A DNA stretch of 64,000 nt. It comes from Senegalia massiliensis. GTDB taxonomy: Bacteria; Bacillota; Clostridia; Tissierellales; SIT17. The translations under genes were made by a program, and so were the position numbers. The stretch is taken from the NCBI RefSeq assembly GCF_009911265.1, contig NZ_QXXA01000003.1, positions 83,561 to 147,560 of the forward strand, written 5' to 3'. The notes beneath the pieces are model-generated. The model saw only the letters and a list, made by a program, of their open reading frames with translations, was not told the DNA's origin and did no database searches. Positions 47,158 through 58,761 of this stretch are shown piece after piece. How positions within the stretch are numbered: position 1 is the stretch's first letter; each line of letters opens with the position of its first letter.

Positions 47158-47984
47158 ATTAATTTCACCATTTCTTCTACAGTTAATATATTAGTTGGAA
47201 TATCTATTCCTCTATTTCTTAATTTATATGACAACTCCGTTACTTGTGGAATATCAAGTCCAAAGGCTTTCATTTTATCTACTTGAGAAAAAACTTGTTT
47301 CGGTGTCCCTTCAAGTACTATCTCCCCTTGTTCCATAACAACTATTCTATCAGCATCTACTGCCTCATCCATATAATGTGTAATATGAACAATAGTCTTA
47401 CCTTCTTCTCTGTTTAATTTTTTTATAGTTTCCATAACTTCTATCCTTCCAGATGGATCAAGCATGGCTGTAGGTTCATCTAATATTATACATTCTGGAT
47501 TCATTGCAAGTACACCTGCTATTGCTATTCTTTGTTTTTGACCACCTGATAAAAGATGTGGTGCATGTTCTTTATACTTTGTCATCTCTACTATTTCAAG
47601 TGCTTTATCTACTCTTTCTCTTATTTGTTCAGGTTCAATACCTTGATTTTCAGGGCCAAAAGCTACATCTTCCTCTACAATTGTAGCCACTAGTTGATTA
47701 TCAGGATTTTGAAATACCATTCCTGCAGTTGATCTTATATCCCAAAGTTTTTCTTCATCTAATGTATCCATACCTTTAACATATAAATTTCCTTCTGTAG
47801 GAAGCAGCAAAGCATTTATATGTTTTGCAAGTGTTGACTTTCCAGAACCATTATGTCCTAGTATTGCAACAAATTCACCTCTTTTAATTTCTAAGTTTAC
47901 ATTATTAAGTGCAATATTACTTTGTTCTTCATTATTTTTATATTCATATGTTAAGTTATTTGCTTTAATCATTATTTCATCCAT
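47154..47984 (-). CDS. ecfA1: ECF transporter ATPase EcfA1
   Basis: 276 residues. Walker [10 protein letters not shown] at about 42-50, signature [13 protein letters not shown], Walker [15 protein letters not shown]-loop THYMDE. First gene of the ecfA1-ecfA2-ecfT-truA run. It has its own promoter after the rplQ terminator. Confidence 0.94.
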   Translation of the reverse strand: MDEIMIKANNLTYEYKNNEEQSNIALNNVNLEIKRGEFVAILGHNGSGKSTLAKHINALLLPTEGNLYVKGMDTLDEEKLWDIRSTAGMVFQNPDNQLVATIVEEDVAFGPENQGIEPEQIRERVDKALEIVEMTKYKEHAPHLLSGGQKQRIAIAGVLAMNPECIILDEPTAMLDPSGRIEVMETIKKLNREEGKTIVHITHYMDEAVDADRIVVMEQGEIVLEGTPKQVFSQVDKMKAFGLDIPQVTELSYKLRNRGIDIPTNILTVEEMVKLI

Positions 47985-48024
47985 ATTCTTCTTTCCTCTC
48001 TATTTAAGAGTATCTTACCTATCC

Positions 48025-48053
48025 ATTTTAGCACAGTAAGTAAGGTAGTTCAA
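48025..48053 (-). promoter_or_regulatory. Promoter of the ecfA1 operon
   Basis: -35 TTGAAC (48048-48053), a 17-nt spacer, and -10 TAAAAT (48025-48030), about 20 nt downstream of the rplQ terminator. The start would be near 48018, leaving a short leader before the ecfA1 ribosome site. Confidence 0.82.
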
Positions 48054-48073
48054 ACATTTATATATTGCAAAAA

Positions 48074-48123
48074 ATAAATAATTAAAGGGGCTAAGAATAT
48101 TCTTAGCCCCTTTAATTATTTAT
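48074..48123 (-). terminator. Terminator of the S10-spc-alpha operon
   Basis: A 50-nt perfect palindrome (25-nt arms) with a GGGGC/GCCCC block, containing the rplQ stop codon. It is followed by TTTTTT on the minus strand. Strong intrinsic terminator ending the ribosomal supercluster. Confidence 0.92.
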
Positions 48124-48461
48124 ACTAATTCAATTATAGCCATTTCAGAACCATCGCCTCTACGAGGTCCTAATTTCATTATTCTTGTATATCCACCATT
48201 TCTATCTTCATATTTAGGTGCTATTTCATCAAATAATTCTTTAACTACTGTTTCATCATATATATATGCTAATACTTGACGTCTAGAATGTAAATCACCT
48301 TTTTTGCCAAGTGTTATCATTTTTTCAGCTAATTTTCTTGTTTCTTTAGCCCTTGTTACTGTAGTTTCTATTCTACCTTCTCTTAAAAGACTTGTTACTA
48401 AGTTTCTTAACATAGCCTTTCTGTGGTCAGTAGGGCGTCCAAGCTTTCTTAACTTAGCCAT
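48120..48461 (-). CDS. rplQ: 50S ribosomal protein L17
   Basis: 113 residues with the conserved [19 protein letters not shown] start and the [22 protein letters not shown] end. Last gene of the alpha operon, 30 nt after rpoA; the transcription terminator begins inside its stop. Confidence 0.98.
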   Translation of the reverse strand: MAKLRKLGRPTDHRKAMLRNLVTSLLREGRIETTVTRAKETRKLAEKMITLGKKGDLHSRRQVLAYIYDETVVKELFDEIAPKYEDRNGGYTRIMKLGPRRGDGSEMAIIELV

Positions 48462-48491
48462 CTCGTATCCCTCCTTCTTGTTAGGGTAATT

Positions 48492-49439
48492 CTATTCTTC
48501 AGATTTTTCTAAACCTAAGCCCAAATCTTTTAATTTTTTTTCTACTTCATCAAGAGATTTTTTACCTAAGTTTCTAACTTTCATCATATCTTCTTCAGAC
48601 TTATCTGTTAATTCTTCAACCGTATTTATGCCAGCTCTTTTTAGACAATTATAAGATCTAACAGAAAGATCAAGCTCTTCAATAGTCATTTCTAGAACTC
48701 TTTCTTTTGTGTCTTCTTCTTTTTCTACCATAATCTCTACATCATCTACAGTATCAGTAAGAGTTATAAATAAATTAAGATGTTCATTGAATATTTTAGC
48801 TCCTAATGAAACTGATTCATCAGGTTTAATTGTCCCGTCAGTCCATACTTCAAGTACTAATTTACCATAATCAGTTACTTGACCTACTCTAGTATTTTCA
48901 GTACTGAAATTCACTTTTTTAACAGGAGTGTAAATAGAATCTATAGGTAATGTTCCTATTGAGTCTTCTTCTTTTTTGTTTCTTTCAGCTGGTACATATC
49001 CTCTACCTTTTTCCATAACAAGTTCTATATATAACTTGCCATTCTTATCTAAGGTAGCTATGTGTAAATCTTTATTTAAAATTTCTACATCACCACTTAC
49101 TTGTATATCACCAGCAGTAACTTCGCCTTCACCTTCAACATCAATTATTAAAGTTACAGGCTCATCTGTATGCATAATAGCTGCAATATTTTTAACATTG
49201 AGTATTATTTCTGTTACATCTTCTACAACTCCAGGTATTGTTGAAAATTCATGCAACACCCCTTGAATCTTTATAGATGAAACAGCTGCACCAGGTAGTG
49301 AAGAAAGTAATATTCTTCTCAGAGAATTACCTAAAGTTGTAGCATATCCTCTTTCTAAAGGCTCTACTACAAACTTTCCATAGGTATTATCTTCACTTAA
49401 TTCAACTACTTCAATTTTTGGCTTTTCTATCTCTATCAT
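48492..49439 (-). CDS. rpoA: RNA polymerase alpha subunit
   Basis: 315 residues from the ATG at 49439 (GGGAGGG upstream; the longer in-frame extension is not conserved). N-terminal dimerisation domain about 1-230 ([20 protein letters not shown]), then the C-terminal DNA-contact domain about 240-315 ([19 protein letters not shown]). Core transcription enzyme. Confidence 0.98.
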   Translation of the reverse strand: MIEIEKPKIEVVELSEDNTYGKFVVEPLERGYATTLGNSLRRILLSSLPGAAVSSIKIQGVLHEFSTIPGVVEDVTEIILNVKNIAAIMHTDEPVTLIIDVEGEGEVTAGDIQVSGDVEILNKDLHIATLDKNGKLYIELVMEKGRGYVPAERNKKEEDSIGTLPIDSIYTPVKKVNFSTENTRVGQVTDYGKLVLEVWTDGTIKPDESVSLGAKIFNEHLNLFITLTDTVDDVEIMVEKEEDTKERVLEMTIEELDLSVRSYNCLKRAGINTVEELTDKSEEDMMKVRNLGKKSLDEVEKKLKDLGLGLEKSEE

Positions 49440-49499
49440 TAACTTAACCCTCCCTATCAGTTTTTTATCTATTCTGAGGGCAACCAATTCTATATTTTA

Positions 49500-50123
49500 T
49501 TACTTAGAATACCACTCTACGATTAAGTGTTCTTCAATTGGGAGCTCTATATCTTCTCTTGAAGGTTCAGCAACTACTTTACCTTTTAAGTTTTCTGTAT
49601 CTATATTTAACCATTGTGGCACGCTTCCTTGATGCCCTTCAACTAACTCTTTGAATTTAGCAGATTGTGTACTTTTTGATTTAACTTCTATTTCATCTCC
49701 TGTATTGATTAAATAAGAAGCTATATCAACTTTCTTTTCATTTACTAAGAAATGTCCATGATTTACAAGTTGTCTTGCCTCTGCTCTAGATGACGCAAGT
49801 CCTAATCTATAAACTACGTTATCTAATCTAGTTTCTAATACTTTTAAGAAGTTTTCACCTGCAATACCTTCCATTTTATCAGCCATATCAAAGTATTTAG
49901 CAAATTGTTTTTCAGATACCCCATAGTATTTACGTACTTTTTGTTTTTCTCTTAATTGAACTCCATAGTTTGATAATTTCTTTCTACCCTGTCCGTGTTC
50001 ACCAGGTGCATAGTTTCTCCTAGTAACTGGACATTTATCTGTGAAACATTTGTCTCCTTTTAAATAAAGTTTTAACCCTTCTCTACGACATTGTCTACAC
50101 ACAGGTCCTGTATATCTTGCCAT
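49500..50123 (-). CDS. rpsD: 30S ribosomal protein S4 (zinc form)
   Basis: 207 residues. The N-terminus has four Cys (9, 12, 26, 31), the zinc-binding version of S4. The S4 RNA-binding domain follows ([30 protein letters not shown]). Primary 16S assembly protein; in this position it may also regulate the alpha operon. Confidence 0.98.
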   Translation of the reverse strand: MARYTGPVCRQCRREGLKLYLKGDKCFTDKCPVTRRNYAPGEHGQGRKKLSNYGVQLREKQKVRKYYGVSEKQFAKYFDMADKMEGIAGENFLKVLETRLDNVVYRLGLASSRAEARQLVNHGHFLVNEKKVDIASYLINTGDEIEVKSKSTQSAKFKELVEGHQGSVPQWLNIDTENLKGKVVAEPSREDIELPIEEHLIVEWYSK

Positions 50124-50153
50124 ATATTTTGCACCTCCTCTAATCTCTTTATG

Positions 50154-50552
50154 TTATACTCTTCTTCTTTTAGGTGGTCTACAACCATTGTGTGGGATTG
50201 GAGTGACATCTTTTATTAAGTTCACTTCTAAACCAGTAGCTTGTAACGATCTGATTGCAGCTTCTCTACCTGAACCAGGTCCTTTAACATAAACTTCAAC
50301 TGTTTTTAATCCATGTACCATAGCAGCTTTAGCTGCTTCTTCTGCTGCCATTTGTGCTGCAAATGGAGTTGACTTTCTTGACCCTCTAAAACCAAGTTGA
50401 CCAGCACTTGCAAATGAAATTGTATTTCCCTTAGTATCAGTTATAGTAACAATAGTATTGTTAAAAGTAGACTGAATATGTGCTTGACCTCTTTCAATAT
50501 TTTTACGTTGTCTTTTCTTTACACGACCTCTTTTTACTGCTTTTTTAGCCAC
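50154..50552 (-). CDS. rpsK: 30S ribosomal protein S11
   Basis: 132 residues, full length. [36 protein letters not shown] and the terminal [12 protein letters not shown] are conserved (given here in pieces). Lies between S13 and S4 as usual. Confidence 0.98.
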   Translation of the reverse strand: MAKKAVKRGRVKKRQRKNIERGQAHIQSTFNNTIVTITDTKGNTISFASAGQLGFRGSRKSTPFAAQMAAEEAAKAAMVHGLKTVEVYVKGPGSGREAAIRSLQATGLEVNLIKDVTPIPHNGCRPPKRRRV

Positions 50553-50567
50553 TTATAAGTCCCTCCT

Positions 50568-50936
50568 TTATTTCTTTTTCTTTTTACTTGCTAATTTTTT
50601 AGGACCTTTTCTAGTTCTTGCATTGTTTTTAGTATGCTGTCCTCTTACTGGTAAACCTCTTCTATGTCTTAAACCTCTATAACTACCAATTTCTTTAAGT
50701 CTTTTGATGTTCATAGCTGTTTCTCTTCTAAGGTCACCTTCAACCATAATATTATCTATTTCATTTCTAAGTTTACTTACTTCATCTTCAGTTAAATCTT
50801 TCACTCTTGTATCTGGATTAATACCAGTTGTTGCTAATATTTCATTTGATTTTGATTTACCTATACCATATATATAAGTTAATCCAATTTCTACTCTTTT
50901 ATCTCTTGGTAAGTCTATACCCGCGATTCTGGCCAT
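50568..50936 (-). CDS. rpsM: 30S ribosomal protein S13
   Basis: 122 residues with [26 protein letters not shown] at the start and the [21 protein letters not shown] tail. Contacts P-site tRNA and the subunit bridge. Starts the alpha part of the cluster; a possible internal promoter and GC-rich patch lie upstream. Confidence 0.98.
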   Translation of the reverse strand: MARIAGIDLPRDKRVEIGLTYIYGIGKSKSNEILATTGINPDTRVKDLTEDEVSKLRNEIDNIMVEGDLRRETAMNIKRLKEIGSYRGLRHRRGLPVRGQHTKNNARTRKGPKKLASKKKKK

Positions 50937-50983
50937 TTAAGCTTACACCTCCTAAACTTATGTTTACGATTATCTATTCATAA

Positions 50984-51024
50984 AGCAGCCGCGCTCTAAT
51001 TTTATTAATCAACTAAATATTATA
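50984..51024 (-). promoter_or_regulatory. Possible internal promoter and leader element before rpsM
   Basis: The 120-nt gap between rpmJ and rpsM holds a perfect -10 TATAAT (51019-51024) with a poor -35, then a conspicuously GC-rich AGCGCGGCTGCT patch (50984-50995) in otherwise AT-rich DNA. An alpha-operon regulatory leader is plausible; not proven. Confidence 0.35.
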
Positions 51025-51056
51025 CTACAAAATCCTTTATAAAACTAGGGTAAATA

Positions 51057-51170
51057 TTATCCTTGTTTTTGTTTGTGCTTAGGATTTTCACATATAACCA
51101 TTACTTTGCCTTTTCTTCTAATAAGTTTGCACTTTTCGCACATCTTTTTTACTGATGGTCTTACTTTCAC
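51057..51170 (-). CDS. rpmJ: 50S ribosomal protein L36
   Basis: 37 residues from a GTG (51168-51170), too short for most gene callers. [23 protein letters not shown] sequence with the zinc ribbon Cys11, Cys14, Cys27 and His32 intact (zinc form). Lies 15 nt downstream of infA as in other Firmicutes. Confidence 0.96.
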   Translation of the reverse strand: MKVRPSVKKMCEKCKLIRRKGKVMVICENPKHKQKQG

Positions 51171-51185
51171 TGTAATCCCTCCTTG

Positions 51186-51404
51186 TTACTTCTTTCGCCA
51201 CGTAATCCTTCCTCTTGATAAGTCATATGGTGACAATTCAATAGTAACTTTATCTCCAGGGAGAATTCTTATGAAATTCATTCTTAATTTGCCTGAAATA
51301 TGTGCTAATATCTCATGACCATTTTCTAACTCTACTTTAAACATTGCATTTGGTAAAGTTTCTGAAACTGTTCCTTCTACCTCTATAACATCTTTTTTGG
51401 ACAT
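51186..51404 (-). CDS. infA: Translation initiation factor IF-1
   Basis: 72 residues, one S1-like OB fold; [21 protein letters not shown] and the terminal [11 protein letters not shown] are diagnostic. Binds the A site of the 30S subunit during initiation. Between the KOW gene and rpmJ. Confidence 0.98.
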   Translation of the reverse strand: MSKKDVIEVEGTVSETLPNAMFKVELENGHEILAHISGKLRMNFIRILPGDKVTIELSPYDLSRGRITWRKK

Positions 51405-51432
51405 AAGGTTATATAACCTCCATTTCCTGGCT

Positions 51433-51723
51433 TTAATTCTCTTTTACTAAAGAAGCCAATAATTTTCTAATATATGCATTGTTGAACTTTTCTTTAGCTT
51501 CGATTTTGTTTTTTAATTCATCAAAAATTTTATTTGTTTTTTTGATATGTTTAACTTTCTTCTTCTTAGGATTATCTAGCTTTCTTAAACTTCCATCTAC
51601 TAGTAAAACATAATTTTTATCTATTATATCAACTACGATGAAAAATTTATCACTATCTCTTCCAGCACTAGACTTTACAACTTGACCTAATTCAAGTTCT
51701 CCTGTAGTTTCCAAATGCTTCAC
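51433..51723 (-). CDS. KOW-domain RNA-binding protein (L14e/L27e-like)
   Basis: 96 residues. The first 45 residues form a KOW/SH3-like barrel ([19 protein letters not shown]), followed by a basic helical tail ([13 protein letters not shown]). It resembles the archaeal/eukaryotic L14e-type ribosomal fold. Found between map and infA in Clostridia. Function not established; ribosome-associated RNA binding is likely from position and fold. Confidence 0.82.
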   Translation of the reverse strand: MKHLETTGELELGQVVKSSAGRDSDKFFIVVDIIDKNYVLLVDGSLRKLDNPKKKKVKHIKKTNKIFDELKNKIEAKEKFNNAYIRKLLASLVKEN

Positions 51724-51725
51724 CT

Positions 51726-52468
51726 CTAGATTGTTAAAATTTCTGGTTCTCCATCGGTAATAGCTATAGTATTTTCATAATGAGAAGATAATTTACTATC
51801 AAGTGTTACCACTGTCCAATCATCTTCCAATACTTTCACTCTAAAGGTACCCTCATTTACCATAGGTTCAATCGCAAGAACCATTCCTCTTTTAAGCCTT
51901 GGCCCTTTACCTGGTGGTCCATAATGAGGTATTTGTGGATCTTCATGCATTGATCTTCCTATTCCATGACCCACATAGTCTCTTACAACTGAAAAGCCAT
52001 TGCTTTCAACGTACTTTTGTATTGCATGAGATATGTCAGATAGTCTGTAACCTTCTTTAGCAAATTTGATTCCTTCAAAAAAACTATCTTTAGTTACATC
52101 TATAAGTTTTTTAGCATTTTCACTAATTTCGCCTACACCATGTGTCCTAGCAGCATCTCCATAATAACCATCAACTATAGTACCGATATCTATACTTATA
52201 ATATCGCCATCTTTTAACTTTTTTAATCCTGGTATACCATGAACTACTTCGTTATTTATTGAAGCACAAATGCTACCTGGAAAGCCTTGATAACCTTTAA
52301 ATGCTGGTACACTACCATGCTTGGTAATAAATTCATAAGCTGCTTCATCAAGCTCCTTTGTTGTTATTCCAGGTTTTATTAAACCTTTCAAATATTCATG
52401 AGTCTTGGCTACTAGATTTCCAGCTATTTTTAACTTTTCTATTTCTCTCTTACTTTTTAAAATAATCA

Positions 52469-52469
<1 letters not shown>
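51726..52469 (-). CDS. map: Methionine aminopeptidase, type I
   Basis: 247 residues, no zinc-finger extension. Metal ligands in the pita-bread order: Asp in [14 protein letters not shown] (about 95 and 106), His in [12 protein letters not shown] (about 169), Glu in AIEPMVNEG (about 203) and a late Glu. Removes initiator Met. Its ATG overlaps the adk stop (TAATG). Confidence 0.96.
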
Positions 52470-53131
<662 letters not shown>

Positions 53132-53143
53132 TTAGAGAATTTT

Positions 53144-54418
53144 CTATTTTAAGAATCCTTTATAATGTCTCATCATCATTTGTGACTCCATTTGTTTAAC
53201 AGTTTCTAGTGCAACACCAACTACGATTAATAGAGCTGTTCCTCCAAATCCTATTTTTAAATTACCAAATGAAGATAAAATTGTTGGCATAGTAGCAATA
53301 AGTGCTAATACTATGGCACCAACCAAAGTAAGTCTTGATATAACCCTATTTAAATATTCTGTTGTAGGCCTTCCAGGTCTAATACCAGGAATAAAACCAC
53401 CATTTTGCTTTAAGTTATTTGCATATTCAACTGGGTTAAATTGTATTGCAGTATAGAAATAAGTAAAGAATACAATCAATATTACATTTAATATTGAATA
53501 GATCCATACTCCTGGGCTACCTTGTGGTGATAACCATTTTGATATGAAAACTGCCCAGCTTTCAAAGAAAAATCCTAAAGTTTGTGGGAATGCTAGTAAT
53601 GATGAAGCAAATATAACTGGAATAACTCCAGCCATTAATACCTTTAATGGTATATGTGTGCTTTGTCCACCATACATTTTTCTTCCTACAACTCGCTTAG
53701 CATATTGAACTGGAATTCTTCTTTGTCCTTCCTGTATTGCTACAACACCAGCTATTACAATAACAGCTATTATAGCAAATAAGATTAATTCTATCAAACT
53801 AACAGTTTTAGCATTTAACCAAAGGTTCACCGCATTATATATTCCTCCAGGTATCCTAGATATGATACCTGCAAAGATTATAAGTGATATACCATTTCCT
53901 ATACCATTTTCTGTTATCTGCTCACCTAACCACATCAAGAATGCTGTACCTGCTGTAATTGTTATTACTACTACTGTAATAGGTAGAAATCCAGAGCCTA
54001 TTACCGCCCCTCTAAATAACCCTACTGATATACCTATTGCTTGAACTAATGCAAAAACTACTGTTAAGTATCTAGTATATTGTGCTATTTTTTTTCTTCC
54101 TACTTCGCCTTCTTTAGCTAAAGCTTCCAAAGAAGGTATAACGATAGTTAATAATTGAATTACTATAGATGCGGTAATGTATGGATAAATATTAAGAGCG
54201 AAAATAGTCATCTGACCAAATGCTCCACCACTCATTAAGTTAAATAGTTCTAATACTCCTCCACCACTACCTTGAAATAATTCTTGAATAACATCTTTAT
54301 TCATAAACGGTACTGGTATATTGGAACCTAATCTAAAAACTGCTAACATTAATAATGTAAATAGTATTTTTTTTCTTAAATCCGGAATTTTCCATGCATT
54401 TCTTAGAGTTGATAACAC
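53144..54418 (-). CDS. secY: Preprotein translocase subunit SecY
   Basis: 424 residues with ten helices. Starts LSTLRNAWKIPDLRKKILFT, has the plug region and NPVEYANNLKQNGGFIPGIRPG loop, and ends MMRHYKGFLK. Protein-conducting channel. Starts 1 nt after rplO. Confidence 0.98.
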   Translation of the reverse strand: MLSTLRNAWKIPDLRKKILFTLLMLAVFRLGSNIPVPFMNKDVIQELFQGSGGGVLELFNLMSGGAFGQMTIFALNIYPYITASIVIQLLTIVIPSLEALAKEGEVGRKKIAQYTRYLTVVFALVQAIGISVGLFRGAVIGSGFLPITVVVITITAGTAFLMWLGEQITENGIGNGISLIIFAGIISRIPGGIYNAVNLWLNAKTVSLIELILFAIIAVIVIAGVVAIQEGQRRIPVQYAKRVVGRKMYGGQSTHIPLKVLMAGVIPVIFASSLLAFPQTLGFFFESWAVFISKWLSPQGSPGVWIYSILNVILIVFFTYFYTAIQFNPVEYANNLKQNGGFIPGIRPGRPTTEYLNRVISRLTLVGAIVLALIATMPTILSSFGNLKIGFGGTALLIVVGVALETVKQMESQMMMRHYKGFLK

Positions 54419-54419
54419 T

Positions 54420-54863
54420 TTAGATCACCTCTACCTTTCCCCCTGCAGCCTCTATTTTTTCAACAGCTGATTTGCTGAATTTGTGGGCTTTAATAGTTAG
54501 TTTTTTGTTTAACTCACCATTTCCGAGTACTTTAACGCCATCTTCTAATTTCTTTATTAGTTTTGATTCCTTTAATAATTCTGGAGTTATTTCTACTCCT
54601 TCTTCAAATCTATTTAAATCTTCTACATTTACTATAGCATAGTTTGTAGCGAATATATTAGTAAATCCTCTTTTAGGTAACCTTCTATATATTGGCATTT
54701 GTCCGCCTTCAAATCCTGGTCTTACGCCTCCGCCAGAACGTGATCTTTGGCCATTTTCACCTCTACCAGAAGTTTTACCTTGTCCTGTAGCTGTACCTCT
54801 ACCAAGTCTTTTACGGCTTTTAGTGCCTCCATTTTCGTTAGGTCTTAACTCATGAAGTTTCAT
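54420..54863 (-). CDS. rplO: 50S ribosomal protein L15
   Basis: 147 residues; [19 protein letters not shown] start, the glycine-rich [15 protein letters not shown] stretch and [17 protein letters not shown] are diagnostic. Directly precedes secY, as in most bacteria. Confidence 0.98.
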   Translation of the reverse strand: MKLHELRPNENGGTKSRKRLGRGTATGQGKTSGRGENGQRSRSGGGVRPGFEGGQMPIYRRLPKRGFTNIFATNYAIVNVEDLNRFEEGVEITPELLKESKLIKKLEDGVKVLGNGELNKKLTIKAHKFSKSAVEKIEAAGGKVEVI

Positions 54864-54885
54864 AGTCGCACCTCCTTACTTTAAA

Positions 54886-55062
54886 TTACTCAACTATTTC
54901 TACCATATGGTTTACTCTGTTTACCATACCTCTTATTTGTGGATTATCTTCGTGTTCTACCACTTGACCTATTTTTCTAAGGCCTAAAGCTTCAACTGTT
55001 TTTATTTGCTTTTCAGTTTTGCCTATTTTACTTCTAATTAATTTCACTTTTATTTTAGCCAA
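54886..55062 (-). CDS. rpmD: 50S ribosomal protein L30
   Basis: 58 residues from a TTG start at 55060-55062, 7-8 nt behind GGGGGCGAG. AKIKVKLIRSKIGKTEKQ followed by TVEALGLRKIGQVVE and a final NRVNHMVEIVE matches L30 end to end. Lies between rpsE and rplO, filling a gap that would otherwise look empty. Confidence 0.97.
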   Translation of the reverse strand: MAKIKVKLIRSKIGKTEKQIKTVEALGLRKIGQVVEHEDNPQIRGMVNRVNHMVEIVE

Positions 55063-55074
55063 GGTTCTCGCCCC

Positions 55075-55581
55075 CTAACCTATGATTTCTTCTACTGATT
55101 TTCCTCTTAGCTTTGCAACTTCTTCAGAAGTTTTAAGTCTATCCAATCCATCTATAACTGCATTTACCATATTTCTTGGATTACTTGTGCCTAAGGATTT
55201 TGTTCTAATATCTCTTACACCTGCAAGTTCTAATACGTCACGAACAGGACCACCTGCTATAACTCCTGTACCTTCTGGAGCTGGTTTCAATAATACATTA
55301 CCTGCGCCAAATCTACCTATTATTTCATGTGGTATAGTAGTACCAACCATTGGCACTTTAACTAAATGTTTCTTAGCATCTTCTATAGCTTTTCTTATAG
55401 CATCTGGGATTTCAATAGCCTTGCTCATTCCTACTCCTACATAACCATTTCCATCTCCAACTACAACAAGTGCACTAAATCTAAAGTTTCTACCACCTTT
55501 TACAACTTTAGTTATACGATTTATATTAACAACTTTTTCTTGTAAATCTAATTCACTAGCATCTATACGTCCACGCTTCAT
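55075..55581 (-). CDS. rpsE: 30S ribosomal protein S5
   Basis: 168 residues: dsRNA-binding-like N-terminal domain (about 15-80, [18 protein letters not shown]) and C-terminal domain with [15 protein letters not shown]. Forms part of the mRNA entry site and the decoding fidelity region. Confidence 0.98.
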   Translation of the reverse strand: MKRGRIDASELDLQEKVVNINRITKVVKGGRNFRFSALVVVGDGNGYVGVGMSKAIEIPDAIRKAIEDAKKHLVKVPMVGTTIPHEIIGRFGAGNVLLKPAPEGTGVIAGGPVRDVLELAGVRDIRTKSLGTSNPRNMVNAVIDGLDRLKTSEEVAKLRGKSVEEIIG

Positions 55582-55598
55582 TTGTTCCCCTCCTTTGT

Positions 55599-55967
55599 CT
55601 AAAAATTAAGGCCAGCTTCTCTTGCTCCTTCAGCTAATTCTTTTACTCTACCATGATAAATATATCCGCCTCTATCAAAAACTACAGATTCAATATTTTC
55701 TTTTTTTGCTTTTTCTGCTACAAGCTTACCTACTTCTTTAGCAGCTTCTTTGTTAGATGTGGATTCTAACTTATCTTTTAAGTCTTTATCAAGAGTGGAT
55801 GCTTGAACTAAAGTAACGCCGTTAACGTCATCAATTATCTGAGCATATATATGATTTAAACTTCTATAGACATTTAATCTAGGTCTCTCAGGAGTTCCTT
55901 GTACTTTGTTTCTCATTCTAGCATGTCTTTTTGATCTTCTCTCATTTTTTCTTACTTTATTAAGCAC
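55599..55967 (-). CDS. rplR: 50S ribosomal protein L18
   Basis: 122 residues from a [23 protein letters not shown] and [25 protein letters not shown] are diagnostic. Binds 5S rRNA. Tightly spaced with rplF and rpsE. Confidence 0.98.
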   Translation of the reverse strand: MLNKVRKNERRSKRHARMRNKVQGTPERPRLNVYRSLNHIYAQIIDDVNGVTLVQASTLDKDLKDKLESTSNKEAAKEVGKLVAEKAKKENIESVVFDRGGYIYHGRVKELAEGAREAGLNF

Positions 55968-55987
55968 TCTTGTTCACTCCTTTCTTT

Positions 55988-56527
55988 CTATTTAGCAGTT
56001 TTACCTTCTTTACGTCTTACTCTTTCACCTTCGTATCTTATACCTTTACCTTTGTATGGCTCTGGTTTTCTTAATTCTCTTATAACTGCTGCGTAATTCC
56101 CTACTTTTTGCTTATCTATTCCTTTAACTATTATCTTAGTGTTCGCTGGAACTTCAGTCTCGATTCCTTCTGGATCTTCCATTTCTACTGGATGTGAAAA
56201 ACCTAAATTCAAGTTTAATTTTTTACCTTGTTTTTGTGCACGGTAACCTACACCTTGTATTTCTAATTTTTTTTCATATCCCTTAGTAACACCAATAATC
56301 ATATTATCTATTAGTGTTCTTGTAAGTCCGTGAAGGGATTTATGTCTTTTATTTTCAGTAGGACGACTTACTGTTATTTCATTATCTTTTATTTCTATAT
56401 TCATATCTTTTTCTAATTGTTGTTCTAATGTTCCTTTTGGTCCCTTAACTACCATGTAGTTTTTATCATCTAATTTAACCTCAACACCTTCAGGTATCTC
56501 TATTGGTTTAAGACCTATTCTTGACAT
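55988..56527 (-). CDS. rplF: 50S ribosomal protein L6
   Basis: 179 residues; two homologous domains, [19 protein letters not shown] start and the [24 protein letters not shown] tail (conserved C-terminal). Near the factor-binding site. Confidence 0.98.
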   Translation of the reverse strand: MSRIGLKPIEIPEGVEVKLDDKNYMVVKGPKGTLEQQLEKDMNIEIKDNEITVSRPTENKRHKSLHGLTRTLIDNMIIGVTKGYEKKLEIQGVGYRAQKQGKKLNLNLGFSHPVEMEDPEGIETEVPANTKIIVKGIDKQKVGNYAAVIRELRKPEPYKGKGIRYEGERVRRKEGKTAK

Positions 56528-56558
56528 AATTGCACCTCCTCATAGATCTAATAATCTA

Positions 56559-56957
56559 TTACCATACGTAGCAGATTACTTCTCCACCTACGTCGTTCTT
56601 TTTAGCTTCTTTATCAGTTAATATACCTTTTGAAGTAGAAAGTATTGCTATTCCTAGCCCTCCTAAAACTCTTGGTATTTCATCTTTTTTAGCGTATACT
56701 CTAAGTCCTGGTTTTGATATTTTCTTAAGTCCAGTTATTACCTTTTCATTATCTCTGCTATATTTAAGTTGCACTCTTATTATTCCTTGTTTACCATCTT
56801 CGATCACATCATAGCCCTTTACAAAACCTTCATTTAATAATATCTCAGCTATTGCTTTCTTGATGTTAGAAGCAGGAATATCTACTGTATCGTGCTTTTG
56901 ACGATTAGCATTTCTTATTCTTGTTAACATATCAGCGATTGGATCTGTCATTGCCAT
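56559..56957 (-). CDS. rpsH: 30S ribosomal protein S8
   Basis: 132 residues; [18 protein letters not shown] start and the [19 protein letters not shown] block near the C-terminus. Central-domain 16S assembly protein; in many bacteria S8 represses the spc genes, though no operator was identified here. Confidence 0.98.
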   Translation of the reverse strand: MAMTDPIADMLTRIRNANRQKHDTVDIPASNIKKAIAEILLNEGFVKGYDVIEDGKQGIIRVQLKYSRDNEKVITGLKKISKPGLRVYAKKDEIPRVLGGLGIAILSTSKGILTDKEAKKNDVGGEVICYVW

Positions 56958-56988
56958 TAGAGTTACCTCCTTCCACTCTCGTTTATTC

Positions 56989-57174
56989 TTACCAACTTGC
57001 TTTCTTTACCCCTGGTATTTGTCCTTTATATGCTAGTTCTCTAAAACATATACGACATACACCAAATTTTCTTAAATAACCATGAGGTCTTCCGCAAATT
57101 CTGCATCTATTATATTCTTGTGTACTATATTTTGCTTTTCTTTGTTGCTTTAATTTCATAGCTTTCTTTGCCAC
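56989..57174 (-). CDS. rpsN: 30S ribosomal protein S14 type Z
   Basis: 61 residues, the short zinc-binding form: Cys24, Cys27, Cys40 and Cys43 ([20 protein letters not shown] spread in CxxC-x12-CxxC). Ends IPGVKKASW. Small size is normal for this type. Confidence 0.98.
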   Translation of the reverse strand: MAKKAMKLKQQRKAKYSTQEYNRCRICGRPHGYLRKFGVCRICFRELAYKGQIPGVKKASW

Positions 57175-57189
57175 ATAAATCCCTCCTTA

Positions 57190-57732
57190 TTATTTTTTAA
57201 AGGGCATTCCCATAAGAGCTAAAAATTCTCTTGCTTGCTCATCATTTTCAGCAGTAGTTACTATAATTATATCCATTCCATTAATTCTATCAACTTTATC
57301 ATATTCAATTTCAGGGAATATTAATTGTTCTTTTATGCCTAAAGCATAATTTCCTCTTCCATCAAAAGATGTTTTAGAAACACCTCTAAAGTCTCTAACT
57401 CTTGGTAAAGCAATATTCATTAATTTATCTAAAAAATCGTACATTCTAGTTCCTCTTAGAGTAACTTTCGCTCCTACTGGCATACCTTCACGAATCTTAA
57501 AGTTAGAAACAGACTTTTTCGCTTTAGTTGTTACAGGTTTTTGTCCTGTTATAGTTTTAAGCTCTTCTATAGCTGTTTCTAAAGCTTTTGGATTATCTTT
57601 TGCTAATCCCATACCTATATTGATTACTATCTTTTCTAATTTTGGTACTTCCATTACATTGTTATAATTGAATTTTTCTACAAGTGATGGTACTACATCA
57701 TTTGTATACTTTTCTTTTAAACGTGATGTCAT
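57190..57732 (-). CDS. rplE: 50S ribosomal protein L5
   Basis: 180 residues; [40 protein letters not shown] and [20 protein letters not shown] are conserved. Binds 5S rRNA and contacts P-site tRNA. Confidence 0.98.
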   Translation of the reverse strand: MTSRLKEKYTNDVVPSLVEKFNYNNVMEVPKLEKIVINIGMGLAKDNPKALETAIEELKTITGQKPVTTKAKKSVSNFKIREGMPVGAKVTLRGTRMYDFLDKLMNIALPRVRDFRGVSKTSFDGRGNYALGIKEQLIFPEIEYDKVDRINGMDIIIVTTAENDEQAREFLALMGMPFKK

Positions 57733-57755
57733 AACCTATCCTCCTTCCATGAAAC

Positions 57756-58067
57756 TTAGTCGATTACTTCGCCGCTTTTCTTACTTACTCTTACTTTCTT
57801 TCCATTATCTAACGTTTTATATCCTACTCTTACACCTTGATCATCAGCTTTGCTCCAAACCATAACATTTGATGCATGAATAGCGCCTTCTTGATGTACT
57901 ATACCACCTTGTTGCATTTGTTGACTAGGCTTTTGATGTTTAGTTATCATGTTGACGCCTTCAACTAATACTCTATTTTTCTTAGGAATAACTTGTAACA
58001 CTTTACCTTTTTTACCTTTATCTTTACCTGCTATAACTACAACAGTGTCTCCTTTTTTCACGTGCAT
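57756..58067 (-). CDS. rplX: 50S ribosomal protein L24
   Basis: 103 residues with an N-terminal KOW domain ([20 protein letters not shown]) and [15 protein letters not shown]. Early assembly protein at the tunnel exit. Confidence 0.98.
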   Translation of the reverse strand: MHVKKGDTVVVIAGKDKGKKGKVLQVIPKKNRVLVEGVNMITKHQKPSQQMQQGGIVHQEGAIHASNVMVWSKADDQGVRVGYKTLDNGKKVRVSKKSGEVID

Positions 58068-58082
58068 TCATTACACCTCCCT

Positions 58083-58451
58083 TTATAATACTTCAGGTGC
58101 TAGTGAGATTATCTTCATGAAGTTTCCGTCTCTTAGTTCTCTTGTTACAGGACCAAAGATACGAGTTCCTGCTGGCTGTTTGTCATCTTTTACAATAACA
58201 GCAGCATTTTCATCAAATCTAATATAACTTCCGTCATCTCTTCTTAGACCTTTTGTAGTTCTTACTACTACTGCTTTTACTACGTCACCTTTTTTAACAA
58301 CACCGCCGGGTGTTGCTGTTTTAACAGAAGCAACTATTATATCTCCAACATTTGCATATTTTCTTCTTGTACCACCTAAAACTTTTATACACAATAACTC
58401 TTTTGCACCAGAGTTATCTGCTACTTTTAAGCGAGATTCAACTTGAATCAT
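58083..58451 (-). CDS. rplN: 50S ribosomal protein L14
   Basis: 122 residues; [19 protein letters not shown] start, [17 protein letters not shown] and the [26 protein letters not shown] end (conserved). Subunit interface protein. Confidence 0.98.
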   Translation of the reverse strand: MIQVESRLKVADNSGAKELLCIKVLGGTRRKYANVGDIIVASVKTATPGGVVKKGDVVKAVVVRTTKGLRRDDGSYIRFDENAAVIVKDDKQPAGTRIFGPVTRELRDGNFMKIISLAPEVL

Positions 58452-58480
58452 ATATTACCCTCCCTTCAGTTCTGTAAGGA

Positions 58481-58735
58481 TTATTTAACTTTTTCTATAA
58501 TTTCTACTAATCTCCATCTTTTTTGCTTACTTAATGGTCTAGTTTCCATGATTTTCACCTTATCACCTATGTTACACTCATTATTTTCATCATGGGCTTT
58601 AAATTTTGTTGTTTTCTTAACTTGCTTTCCATAAAGTGGGTGAGAAATAAATGTTTCTACTCCAACTACTATTGTTTTATCCATTTTATTGCTCATAACT
58701 TTACCTGTTCTTACTTTTCTATTTGCTCTTTCCAT
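58481..58735 (-). CDS. rpsQ: 30S ribosomal protein S17
   Basis: 84 residues, OB fold; [19 protein letters not shown] and [21 protein letters not shown] are diagnostic. Follows rpmC by 26 nt. Confidence 0.98.
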   Translation of the reverse strand: MERANRKVRTGKVMSNKMDKTIVVGVETFISHPLYGKQVKKTTKFKAHDENNECNIGDKVKIMETRPLSKQKRWRLVEIIEKVK

Positions 58736-58761
58736 TAATTAGCCCTCCTTTCATGGAACTA

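Noticed and set aside
55082..55444. A 120-codon plus-strand frame opposite rpsE
   Set aside because: It is the complement of a highly conserved ribosomal gene; no ribosome site or family. The other plus-strand frames in the window fail for the same reason.
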